17,740 nt of DNA from the NCBI GenBank assembly GCA_051877215.1, contig JBJEIR010000063.1, positions 1 to 17,740 on the forward strand, written 5' to 3'. Numbering within the stretch: the first letter of the stretch is position 1; each line of letters begins with the position of its first letter. The translations under genes and the position numbers were made by a program. Under the pieces are notes generated by a model. That model saw only the letters and a list, made by a program, of their open reading frames with translations. It was not told the DNA's origin and searched no databases. This document shows, piece after piece, positions 1-5,232 of the stretch. The stretch comes from RGIG1959 sp051877215 (lineage in GTDB: Bacteria > Bacillota > Clostridia > Oscillospirales > Acutalibacteraceae).

Positions 1-10
1 CTCTAAGAAC

Positions 11-171
11 AAGCCTCCCTCTGATGAGGGAGGTGGCAAAAATCTTTGATTTTTGACGGAGGGAGAGAAATTCCAGTGGATTTTTACTTATTTCCGATAA
101 AGACAAAACACTGCTATTCTCTCCCTCAGTCACCTTCGGTGACAGCTCCCTCGTCAGAGGGAGCCAAGGGG
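11..171. repeat. Inverted pair of palindromic repeat units (REP/MITE-like)
   Basis: Two copies of the same unit face each other. Each unit consists of a GA-rich stem hairpin (14-33 on the left, 145-165 on the right), a short spacer, a second small hairpin of variable sequence (38-54 on the left, 129-143 on the right), and a closing 13-mer. The closing 13-mers (GACGGAGGGAGAG at 55-67 and the inverse complement of GACTGAGGGAGAG at 119-131) differ by one base. The middle hairpins differ completely in sequence but both still pair, so structure is conserved rather than sequence. The roughly 50 bp between the arms is AT-rich and unrelated. From general memory, similar units are dispersed in many Oscillospiraceae genomes; that is recall, not a search. 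I see no coding potential. Confidence 0.75.
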
Positions 172-238
172 TTTGCAGCGTATCAACGCCTTTCCCCCTG
201 TGTAATGGGGAGAGAAAAGATTGTTTTTTGACACTCTC

Positions 239-269
239 AGCCCGCAGTCTTTGGGACTGCGGGCTTTTT
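239..269 (+). terminator. Rho-independent terminator, plus-strand oriented
   Basis: A perfect stem, GCCCGCAGTC (240-249) with GACTGCGGGC (255-264), is extended by an A-T pair and followed on the plus strand by TTTTT. The T-run is on the plus-strand side only, so it most likely ends a transcript entering from left of the window. It may also limit read-through from the minus-strand gene ending at 289, but no U-tract supports that direction. Confidence 0.75.
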
Positions 270-288
270 ATACAGCAATACAATATGT

Positions 289-825
289 TCAGAAGCGATA
301 GGAATAGGAATAGGACGACAGGTTATTGAACAGATTTACACCAATCAGCATCATAACAATGAAAACAATAACGACTAAGGCAATGGCGATCAAGGTCAGG
401 ATCAGTGACGCACGGGCATAATTCTTGAGCGACTCCGATTGTGTCGAGCCAAACGCCCACACGCACAGCATCACAAGGGGCAAAATGCCGCAGGTCAATG
501 CGCCGCCGAATTCAAGCAGCAGCATGATCCCGATCCACTTTCCAACCGAAACCGGTTGATCGGCGGGGGCTTGCACGGGCGGCTGCCACACTGGCGGCTG
601 CTGCCATGCGGGCGGTTGCTGCCACGCGTTCATCTGCGCTCCGTTTGGTTGTGAGCCAACCTCCTGCTGCGGCGAAGCAGGCGCAGTCGGTTCAGGCGGA
701 AATGCCTGCGCATCCGGTTGAACAGGCTCCTGTACCGACGCAACAGACGGTGTAAACGACTGGCCGCAGGACACACAAAACAGGGCGTTGTCCGGGCAAG
801 CGGCTCCGCAATGGGGACAATTCAT
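289..825 (-). CDS. Zinc-ribbon, two-TM membrane protein of unknown function
   Basis: The product is 178 aa. It opens with a zinc ribbon (C3-x2-C6 and C17-x2-C20, in an NCPHCG...CVSCG context). A Pro/Gln/Trp-rich low-complexity linker follows at about residues 25-95, with repeated WQQPP-like units. Two hydrophobic segments at about 98-124 and 139-166 are likely membrane helices, and the tail is rich in Ser and Tyr. This layout is common in small Firmicutes membrane proteins (zinc_ribbon_2 type) without an assigned reaction. The start at 825 was chosen because GAGGAGG sits 7-13 bases upstream on the coding strand; an upstream in-frame ATG at 873 has no such site. The gene follows prfB on the same strand after about 150 bp of hairpin-rich DNA. 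The role may be regulation or protein interaction at the membrane, but that is inference. Confidence 0.8.
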   Translation of the reverse strand: MNCPHCGAACPDNALFCVSCGQSFTPSVASVQEPVQPDAQAFPPEPTAPASPQQEVGSQPNGAQMNAWQQPPAWQQPPVWQPPVQAPADQPVSVGKWIGIMLLLEFGGALTCGILPLVMLCVWAFGSTQSESLKNYARASLILTLIAIALVVIVFIVMMLIGVNLFNNLSSYSYSYRF

Positions 826-851
826 ACAAAAAACCTCCTCATATTCTCCGT

Positions 852-910
852 ATGCCGCTAAGAGCGGCATCATCTATACTGATGATTCGGTGTGTAATAC
901 CCGAATCATC
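852..910 (-). promoter_or_regulatory. Two consecutive hairpins in the leader of the zinc-ribbon gene
   Basis: Read on the minus strand, a perfect 10-bp stem (881-890 with 901-910, 10-nt loop) is followed by a perfect 8-bp stem with a 3-nt loop (852-859 with 863-870). Neither is followed by a U-tract, and the ribosome binding site of the gene starting at 825 comes just after the second one. They could be leader structure or protein-binding sites. I could not match them to a known riboswitch. Confidence 0.45.
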
Positions 911-924
911 CATCCGAAATGTCA

Positions 925-958
925 GGACGACCGTGACGCGGTCACCGGTTTTTCGTCC
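925..958 (-). other. Stable hairpin just after prfB
   Basis: GGACGA (925-930) pairs with TCGTCC (953-958), and the inside contains a further GTGAC/GTCAC stem. It starts about 16 nt after the prfB stop on the minus strand. There is no downstream U-run, so it is a poor intrinsic terminator; it could protect the prfB 3' end or act with other factors. Confidence 0.4.
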
Positions 959-973
959 GTTTGGGCAGACGGC

Positions 974-2110
974 TCAATCCTCCGCCGCCTGTGCGCCCGA
1001 CAGCGTTCCGTTGGCGGCCGCTTTCAGATAGGCATTGATAAACCCGTCCAAATCGCCGTCCATTACGGCGTTAATATTGCCGCTTTCAAAGCCGGTACGG
1101 TGATCCTTGGCAAGCGTATACGGCATAAAGACATAGGAGCGGATCTGACTGCCCCATGCGATCTGCGACTGTCCGCCCTTGATATCCTCAATTTTTTCGA
1201 GGTGCTCGCGCTCCTTGATCTCCACCAGCTTGGAGCGCAGCATTTTCATGGCGGTATCGCGGTTTTGGAACTGACTGCGCTCGGTCTGACACGCCACGAC
1301 AATCCCCGTCGGAATATGCGTCAAGCGGACAGCGGACGAGGTTTTATTGATATGCTGACCGCCAGCGCCGCTGCTGCGAAACACATCCATCTTGATGTCC
1401 TCGGGGCGAATTTCGACCTCTACGCTGTCGTCGATTTCCGGGATGACCTCCACAGCAGAAAAAGAGGTATGGCGGCGTCCCGATGCGTCAAAAGGCGAAA
1501 TGCGCACCAGGCGGTGCACGCCCGCCTCACTCTTGAGATAGCCGTAGGCATTTTCTCCCTTGACAAGAATGGACGCGCTTTTGATGCCCGCCTCGTCTCC
1601 GTCGAGATAATCGAGGATCTGATACTGAAAACCGTGGTTTTCCGCCCAACGGGTATACATCCGATAGAGCATTTCCGCCCAATCCTGCGCTTCCGTCCCG
1701 CCGGCGCCCGCATGGAAGGTCATGATGACATTGTTGTTGTCATATTCTCCCGTAAAGAGCGTCGCCAAGCGCTGGCGCTCCAGCTCGGCGGCGACCTTTT
1801 CGACGCCTTCCTCACATTCGGGAAGAAGAGACAGCTCCTGCTCCTCATCTCCCATTTCAATCAGCGTGAGTGTATCGTGGTATTCGGCCACCAGCTTTTC
1901 GTACGCTTCGATGCGGGTGCGAAGATTGGCGGCGCGCTGTGTTGTCTGCTGTGCCTGCTCCATATGGTCCCAAAAGCCGTCGGCCGCCGCACGCTGTTCC
2001 AGCTCGGCAAGCTCCCGCTTCATTTGGGAAAGCCCCACCGCATTGGCCAAATCGGTAATATCCGGCTCAAGCGCGGTCAGCTTTTGTTTCAATTCTTCAA
2101 ATTGAAGCAT
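974..2110 (-). CDS. prfB: Peptide chain release factor 2 (RF2)
   Basis: The product is 378 aa, slightly longer than typical RF2 (about 365 aa). RF2 recognises UGA and UAA stop codons in the ribosomal A site and triggers peptidyl-tRNA hydrolysis. The SPF stop-codon recognition tripeptide is at residues 205-207 in VRISPFD. The catalytic GGQ is at 250-252 in SSGAGGQHINKT. The AGAGGTEAQDW segment of domain 2 is at about 134-144. The start at 2110 has AAAGGAGCG 8 bases upstream and a promoter at 2149-2177. Many bacterial prfB genes need a programmed +1 frameshift near codon 25 at an in-frame UGA. Here the frame is continuous (GTG GGG CTT TCC at 2038-2027) and no UGA is present, so that autoregulation appears to be missing. 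The nearest same-strand gene upstream is tsf, separated by the repeat array. Confidence 0.97.
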   Translation of the reverse strand: MLQFEELKQKLTALEPDITDLANAVGLSQMKRELAELEQRAAADGFWDHMEQAQQTTQRAANLRTRIEAYEKLVAEYHDTLTLIEMGDEEQELSLLPECEEGVEKVAAELERQRLATLFTGEYDNNNVIMTFHAGAGGTEAQDWAEMLYRMYTRWAENHGFQYQILDYLDGDEAGIKSASILVKGENAYGYLKSEAGVHRLVRISPFDASGRRHTSFSAVEVIPEIDDSVEVEIRPEDIKMDVFRSSGAGGQHINKTSSAVRLTHIPTGIVVACQTERSQFQNRDTAMKMLRSKLVEIKEREHLEKIEDIKGGQSQIAWGSQIRSYVFMPYTLAKDHRTGFESGNINAVMDGDLDGFINAYLKAAANGTLSGAQAAED

Positions 2111-2148
2111 TGTTTACGCTCCTTTATCGGATGATAGTCTATATATGT

Positions 2149-2177
2149 ATTATACCGAAAGATAACAGATGTGTAAA
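2149..2177 (-). promoter_or_regulatory. Sigma-A type promoter for prfB
   Basis: On the minus strand TTTACA (2177-2172) and TATAAT (2154-2149) are separated by exactly 17 nt. Transcription would start near 2142, giving a leader of about 30 nt before the prfB start. Confidence 0.85.
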
Positions 2178-2200
2178 CCATTATTTTCAAATTTCCCGCT

Positions 2201-2353
2201 CCCGACCGTCGCCTTTTTGCCCGATTGTTCGTCATTCGCCGGCGATGTCGCGTCAAAGGGCGGTACAGACCCGCAAAAAAATCCCCCTGTTCAAAAGAAC
2301 AGGGGGAAAAAGAACAAGCTTATCTCGCTGTGGCAGGTGATTATTTCACCATT
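2201..2353. repeat. Tandem repeat unit copy 1 (tsf-terminator repeat)
   Basis: This is a 153-bp unit directly followed by a near-identical 152-bp copy. It contains a minus-strand terminator and, at its right end, the palindromic GGTGAAATAATCACC motif that is also the stop-codon region of tsf. I count about eight differences from copy 2, roughly 95% identity. Its left edge lies next to the prfB promoter. Confidence 0.9.
2283..2306 (-). terminator. Terminator in repeat copy 1
   Basis: CCCCCTGTTC (2283-2292) pairs perfectly with GAACAGGGGG (2297-2306) around a 4-nt loop. On the minus strand the stem is followed by ATTTTTTT (2282-2275). It is oriented to stop transcripts coming from tsf before they reach prfB. 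Confidence 0.85.
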
Positions 2354-2505
2354 CCCGACCGTTGCCTTTTTGCCCGATTGTTCATCATTTGCCGGCGATG
2401 TCGCGTCAAAAGGCAGTACAGACCCGCAAAAAATCCCCCTGTTCAAAAGAACAGGGGGATAAAGAACAAGCTCATCTCGCTGTGGCAGGTGATTATTTCA
2501 CCATT
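2354..2505. repeat. Tandem repeat unit copy 2 (tsf-terminator repeat)
   Basis: This 152-bp copy carries scattered single-base differences from copy 1 and one base fewer in the A-run. It has the same internal order: spacer with gccggcgatgtcgcgtca, A-run, terminator stem, then the tsf-end motif. Confidence 0.9.
2435..2458 (-). terminator. Terminator in repeat copy 2
   Basis: This is the same perfect 10-bp stem and 4-nt loop as in copy 1, flanked by A/T pairs. On the minus strand it is followed by ATTTTTT. Confidence 0.85.
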
Positions 2506-2594
2506 CCCGACCGTCGCCTTTTTGCCCGATTTTTCATCATTCGCCGGCGATGTCGCGTCAAAAGGCAGTACAGACCCGCAACCCCCTGTTCTTT
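2506..2594. repeat. Tandem repeat copy 3, left part (split by an insertion)
   Basis: The first 75 or so bases match copies 1 and 2 closely. After gacccgca the sequence runs straight into ccccctgttcttt, which is half of the terminator stem, and is then interrupted by foreign sequence. The other half of this copy resumes at 2856. Confidence 0.85.
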
Positions 2595-2618
2595 GCCCAA
2601 GTGTGTCACACTTGGGCA
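2594..2618 (+). terminator. Perfect hairpin at the left end of the inserted element
   Basis: TGCCCAAGTGTG and CACACTTGGGCA are perfect complements around one base (11 pairs with a 3-nt loop in practice). They are followed on the plus strand by GTTTTATT. It is terminator-like on the plus strand but no plus-strand gene precedes it. It may be a structural part of the inserted element. Confidence 0.5.
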
Positions 2619-2620
2619 GT

Positions 2621-2713
2621 TTTATTCGCGCGGCACGCGAGTGATATTGCTTCGCAGTGATATTTGGCTGTCGCCAAGTGGTATTACCTGCGGCAGTTTT
2701 GCGGGCGAATAAA
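2621..2713. repeat. Modular palindromic element with 9-bp terminal inverted repeats
   Basis: The ends TTTATTCGC (2621-2629) and GCGAATAAA (2705-2713) are perfect inverse complements. Between them lie short hairpins separated by a recurring linker, GTGATATT (twice) and then GTGGTATT. Examples are the CGCGCGGCACGCG region, GCTTCGC and TTGGCTGTCGCCAA. From memory, arrays of such hairpin-linker units are dispersed in Clostridia; this is not verified here. Confidence 0.65.
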
Positions 2714-2738
2714 CGATCACAAAAACCGCATAAAAAAT

Positions 2739-2780
2739 ACTACCCGAAAAAGAGGTTTGTTTTTCTCTTCTTCGGGTAGT
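2739..2780. terminator. Bidirectional terminator-like hairpin inside the insertion
   Basis: ACTACCCGAA (2739-2748) pairs with TTCGGGTAGT (2771-2780), with a further AGAG/CTCT pairing inside. On the plus strand TTTGTCTTAT follows. On the minus strand the stem is followed by an AT-rich run with six Ts (2737-2732). It could stop transcripts in either direction and may replace the disrupted tsf terminator. Confidence 0.7.
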
Positions 2781-2816
2781 TTTGTCTTATCCCTTAACAA
2801 GCAGGAAATGGATGTG

Positions 2817-2832
2817 CCGAATTCCTATTCGG
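2817..2832 (+). other. Short hairpin near the right end of the insertion
   Basis: CCGAAT (2817-2822) and ATTCGG (2827-2832) form a 6-bp stem with a TCCT loop, followed on the plus strand by TTTTCGTT. It is a weak terminator-like structure with no plus-strand gene upstream. Confidence 0.35.
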
Positions 2833-2855
2833 TTTTCGTTACCTGTCCTTAAGAA

Positions 2856-2874
2856 CCCTGTTCTTTGAACAGGG
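2856..2874 (-). terminator. tsf terminator stem, U-tract lost to the insertion
   Basis: CCCTGTTC (2856-2863) and GAACAGGG (2867-2874) form the same stem as in copies 1 and 2. On the minus strand the sequence after the stem is TTCTTAAGG instead of ATTTTTTT, because the inserted element begins there. This is the first terminator after tsf and is probably weakened; the intact copies lie further downstream. Confidence 0.6.
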
Positions 2875-2910
2875 GGAAAAAGAACAAGCTTATCTCGCTG
2901 TGGCAGGTGA

Positions 2911-3825
2911 TTATTTCACCATGCTGGCAACTTCGGCCGCAAAATCGTCCTCGCGCTTTTGCATGCCCTCGCCCTTTTCAAAGCGCACATACGCGACAAC
3001 CTTCATCGCGCCCGCCGTCTTGGCACAGTCGGCAACATACTGTCCGACGGAAATATCGCCGTTCTTGACAAACGGCTGCTCAAGCAGGCAGTTGTTCTCA
3101 TAGAACTTGCCGATGCGGCCCTCGACCATCTTATGAATGATCTGCTCGGGCTTATTGGCCGTCTTGGGATCGTTCTTGATTTGGCCGATGAGAATCTCCT
3201 TCTCCTTCTCCAAATCCTCCGCCGGCACGCTCTCTCTGTCGAGATAATTCGCGTTGAGCGCGGCAATCTGCATGGCAACATCCTTGCCGCAGACATTCAA
3301 AGCCTCGGTGTCAACGTCCGAAGCGGCTTCAAACTTCACCAGCACGCCGATACGGCCGCCGCCGTGAACATACGCCACGCAGTCGCCTTCATAGCGCTCA
3401 AAGCGGCGGATATTCAGGTTTTCACCGATGACGAGGATCTTATCGCGCAGCGCCGCGGCGACATCGCCGTTCCCCATCGGCATGGTCAGCAGCTCTTCAA
3501 CGGAAGCGGGCGCCTTATCAATGATGATCTGCGCCACATCCTTGACAAACGCCTGAAAATCGGCGTTCTTGGCAACGAAATCGGTTTCCGAGTTGACCTC
3601 GACAACGGCGGCGACCTTCTTGGCGTCGTCCACAGTGGCATATACGATGCCCTCGGCGGCAATACGGCCGGACTTCTTCGCGGCGGCAGCAAGGCCTTTT
3701 TCCCGCAGAATGTCAATTGCTTTTTCCATATCGCCGTCGGTCTCGACCAACGCTTTTTTACAATCCATCATGCCGACGCCGGTGCGCTCACGCAGCGTCT
3801 GTACATCTTTTGCGGTAAATGCCAT
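2911..3825 (-). CDS. tsf: Translation elongation factor Ts
   Basis: The product is 304 aa, typical of full-length bacterial EF-Ts. It is the guanine-nucleotide exchange factor that regenerates EF-Tu-GTP from EF-Tu-GDP in the cytoplasm. The N-terminal UBA-like domain (KDVQTLRERTGVGMMDCKKAL, residues 6-26) carries the family signature. The NSETDFVAKN motif at about 78-87, which inserts into EF-Tu and displaces Mg, is intact. The core and coiled-coil regions follow and the protein ends SMVK. The start at 3825 is preceded by AGGAGGA, which overlaps the rpsB stop codon (gap 14 nt), so the pair is one operon and probably translationally coupled. The last three codons and the terminator are repeated in tandem downstream. 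Confidence 0.98.
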   Translation of the reverse strand: MAFTAKDVQTLRERTGVGMMDCKKALVETDGDMEKAIDILREKGLAAAAKKSGRIAAEGIVYATVDDAKKVAAVVEVNSETDFVAKNADFQAFVKDVAQIIIDKAPASVEELLTMPMGNGDVAAALRDKILVIGENLNIRRFERYEGDCVAYVHGGGRIGVLVKFEAASDVDTEALNVCGKDVAMQIAALNANYLDRESVPAEDLEKEKEILIGQIKNDPKTANKPEQIIHKMVEGRIGKFYENNCLLEQPFVKNGDISVGQYVADCAKTAGAMKVVAYVRFEKGEGMQKREDDFAAEVASMVK

Positions 3826-3839
3826 GAGATTTGTCCTCC

Positions 3840-4592
3840 TTATTCTTCCGCAGCCGCTTCGGCGGTCTCCGCCTCAGCCGCAGCTTCCTCCGCCTCGGCG
3901 CCGGTGTCCTCGCCCTGACGGCCCTCGATGATCGCATTTGCTATCGTGCCGGTGATCAGCTTGACGGCGCGAATGGCATCGTCATTACCGGGAATCACAT
4001 AGTCGACATCGTCGGGATCGCAGTTGGTGTCGACAATCGCCACGATCGGAATACCGAGCTTTTTCGCCTCGGCAACAGCGATCTTTTCCTTGCGCGGATC
4101 AACAATAAACAGCGCGCCCGGCAGCTTCTTCATTTCCTTGATGCCGCCGAGGAATTTTTCCAATTTTTCGATCTCACGGTTGAATTTGATAACTTCTTTC
4201 TTGGGAAGCAGATCAAAGGTGCCGTCCTCCGCCATTTGCTTGAGCTGATTGAGGCGGGCGATACGGCCGCGGATGGTGCGAAAGTTGGTCATCATGCCGC
4301 CGAGCCAGCGGGCATTGACATAGTACGCACCGGCGCGCTCCGCTTCCTCGCGGACGGAATCCTGCGCCTGCTTCTTGGTGCCGACAAACAGCACCGTCTC
4401 GCCGCGGGCGGACAGATCGCGCACAAACATATACGCCTCTTCCAGCTTGCGGACGGTTTTTTGCAGGTCAATGATGTAGATGCCGTTGCGCTCCGTAAAG
4501 ATGTACGGAGCCATTTTGGGGTTCCAGCGACGGGTCTGATGTCCGAAATGAACACCGGCTTCAAGAAGCTGTTTCATGGATACGACTGCCAT
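3840..4592 (-). CDS. rpsB: 30S ribosomal protein S2
   Basis: The product is 250 aa. S2 binds late to the 30S subunit between head and body. The opening MAVVSMKQLLEAGVHFGHQT matches the family signature, followed by RRWNPKMAPYIF; the LFVGTKKQAQ region and the KEKIAVAEAKKLGIPIVAIVDTN region are also typical. The C-terminus is a short acidic Ala/Glu tail, a frequent variable extension. The start at 4592 has AAGGAGGA 8-9 bases upstream. An in-frame upstream ATG at 4649 lies inside the leader hairpin and would add 19 basic residues foreign to the family, so I rejected it. rpsB is first in the rpsB-tsf operon and is driven by the promoter at 4695-4723. Confidence 0.98.
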   Translation of the reverse strand: MAVVSMKQLLEAGVHFGHQTRRWNPKMAPYIFTERNGIYIIDLQKTVRKLEEAYMFVRDLSARGETVLFVGTKKQAQDSVREEAERAGAYYVNARWLGGMMTNFRTIRGRIARLNQLKQMAEDGTFDLLPKKEVIKFNREIEKLEKFLGGIKEMKKLPGALFIVDPRKEKIAVAEAKKLGIPIVAIVDTNCDPDDVDYVIPGNDDAIRAVKLITGTIANAIIEGRQGEDTGAEAEEAAAEAETAEAAAEE

Positions 4593-4634
4593 AGTTTTGT
4601 TCCTCCTTGGTTGTTTCCTCCGCAGGCGCGATGA

Positions 4635-4663
4635 GCGGTCACCGAGCATTCGGCACCGACCGC
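4635..4663 (-). promoter_or_regulatory. Structured rpsB leader hairpin
   Basis: In the roughly 96-nt leader between the promoter and rpsB, GCGGTC and GACCGC (4663-4658 and 4640-4635) pair around an inner GCCGA/TCGGT stem. Ribosomal protein leaders often bind their own product to control translation. S2 control is known in other bacteria, but I cannot match this hairpin to a defined leader family, so its role is inference. Confidence 0.45.
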
Positions 4664-4694
4664 CCTTTTCGCACTGCGTGCGTTTTGCCGATCA

Positions 4695-4723
4695 AGTGTA
4701 TCATATATTTTTGATTTTTTCAA
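4695..4723 (-). promoter_or_regulatory. Sigma-A type promoter for rpsB-tsf
   Basis: On the minus strand TTGAAA (4723-4718) and TACACT (4700-4695) are 17 nt apart, with AT-rich sequence upstream. Start of transcription is expected near 4688. Confidence 0.85.
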
Positions 4724-4826
4724 GCCTTTTTTGCGTTTATAAAAAATTTTTAAAGCCGCCTACTCTCCCCGGCGTATAAAAAGGCGCTTTGCAGGCGTAT
4801 TCCGTGCGCATCATTTGCCCGAACGC

Positions 4827-5135
4827 CTAATTTTTCCCGCCGAACAGTCCCCCAAGCACGCCGCCTCTGCGGCGGTGGGGCGGCAATCCGCAATGACAGG
4901 CGGGTCGGTTGACCAAAATGGTTTCCTCCCCGATGATCTCGATTTCCTTCCAGCTGATGATCAGATCGTCCTCGTGTCCCATCAAGCCGAAGCACTTCGG
5001 CTGACCGTGAATGACAATGGAGCACAATTGCGCCGTGCAGGTGTCCACCTCCACATCGTCTACACACCCGAGCCGACTGCCGTCGCACACATTGATGACC
5101 TCTTTATCGTGCATGTCCGTAATTCTGCAAAGCAT
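4827..5135 (-). CDS. YlmC/YmxH-family sporulation protein (PRC-barrel)
   Basis: The product is 102 aa. The first 80 residues match the small PRC-barrel family found in endospore formers: VINVCDGSRLGCVDDVEVD, then a stretch ending IIGEETILVN. Family members are linked to sporulation, but no biochemical activity is established. The C-terminus after about residue 77 is Cys/His/Arg/Gly-rich (RPACHCGLPPHRRRGG...GGKN), an extension that could bind metal, though this is speculative. The start at 5135 is chosen because GAGGAGG lies 9 nt upstream; the in-frame GTG at 5144 lies too close to that site. The gene follows rqcP by 97 nt. Its ribosome binding site is buried in a 15-bp inverted repeat (5146-5183), which suggests regulation of translation or a promoter inside the loop. 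Confidence 0.85.
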   Translation of the reverse strand: MLCRITDMHDKEVINVCDGSRLGCVDDVEVDTCTAQLCSIVIHGQPKCFGLMGHEDDLIISWKEIEIIGEETILVNRPACHCGLPPHRRRGGVLGGLFGGKN

Positions 5136-5145
5136 TTGCGTCACA

Positions 5146-5183
5146 CCTCCTCTTTTTTACGAGTATATGTAAAAAAGAGGAGG
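5146..5183 (-). promoter_or_regulatory. 15-bp perfect inverted repeat covering the ylmC-family ribosome binding site
   Basis: CCTCCTCTTTTTTAC (5146-5160) and GTAAAAAAGAGGAGG (5169-5183) are perfect inverse complements with an 8-nt spacer. In a minus-strand transcript reading through from rqcP the GAGGAGG Shine-Dalgarno would be fully paired. A flanking GTCA/TGAC pair extends the stem. The spacer region reads CATATACT on the minus strand, with TCATA 16 nt before it, resembling sigma-E-type sporulation promoter elements. A transcript starting there would lack the first arm and leave the site free. The structure is seen; the regulation is inference. Confidence 0.6.
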
Positions 5184-5232
5184 TCTATGACACCCGCAGA
5201 AATCTTTTCGAAGGACGGTTACAGCGGCACGG

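Larger units (their letters stand above)
2595..2866. mobile_element. Non-coding insertion in the tsf terminator, flanked by an 11-bp direct repeat
   Basis: About 261 bp splits what would be one repeat unit. CCCTGTTCTTT occurs at both edges (2584-2594 and 2856-2866), as expected for a target duplication, and removing the insert restores a normal unit. The insert holds a perfect hairpin (2594-2618), a 93-bp module with terminal inverted repeats (2621-2713), a strong bidirectional terminator-like hairpin (2739-2780) and a smaller one (2817-2832). It encodes no protein I can support, so it would need a transposase in trans. Whether it moved as one unit or as several is inference. Confidence 0.6.

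Noticed and set aside
46..231. Plus-strand 61-codon open frame at the left edge
   Set aside because: It lies almost wholly in the inverted palindromic repeat units, has no ribosome binding site and no recognisable protein features.
788..2134. Long plus-strand open frame opposite prfB
   Set aside because: It is a mirror of the prfB coding strand in GC-rich DNA; prfB on the minus strand has full family motifs.
2341..2540. Repeated minus-strand mini-ORFs (e.g. MMNNRAKRQRSGMVK at 2388-2341, a similar one at 2540-2493) ending in the same codons as tsf
   Set aside because: They lack a Shine-Dalgarno sequence, the third copy loses the frame end, and they follow naturally from duplication of the tsf stop region.
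2201..2582. CRISPR array
   Set aside because: The repeat unit is about 152 bp and copies are contiguous without variable spacers, unlike CRISPR repeats, and no cas genes are near.
2169..2712. Several overlapping plus-strand open frames with internally repeated protein sequence
   Set aside because: They are translations of the tandem non-coding repeat and the inserted hairpin element; their repetition reflects the DNA repeat, and none has a good ribosome binding site.
4593..4649. Longer rpsB start at 4649
   Set aside because: It would add residues foreign to S2 and begins inside the leader hairpin, while the ATG at 4592 has a strong ribosome binding site and the conserved S2 N-terminus.
5146..5183. 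Simple intrinsic terminator for rqcP
   Set aside because: On the minus strand no U-run follows the stem; the second arm is instead the ribosome binding site of the next gene.
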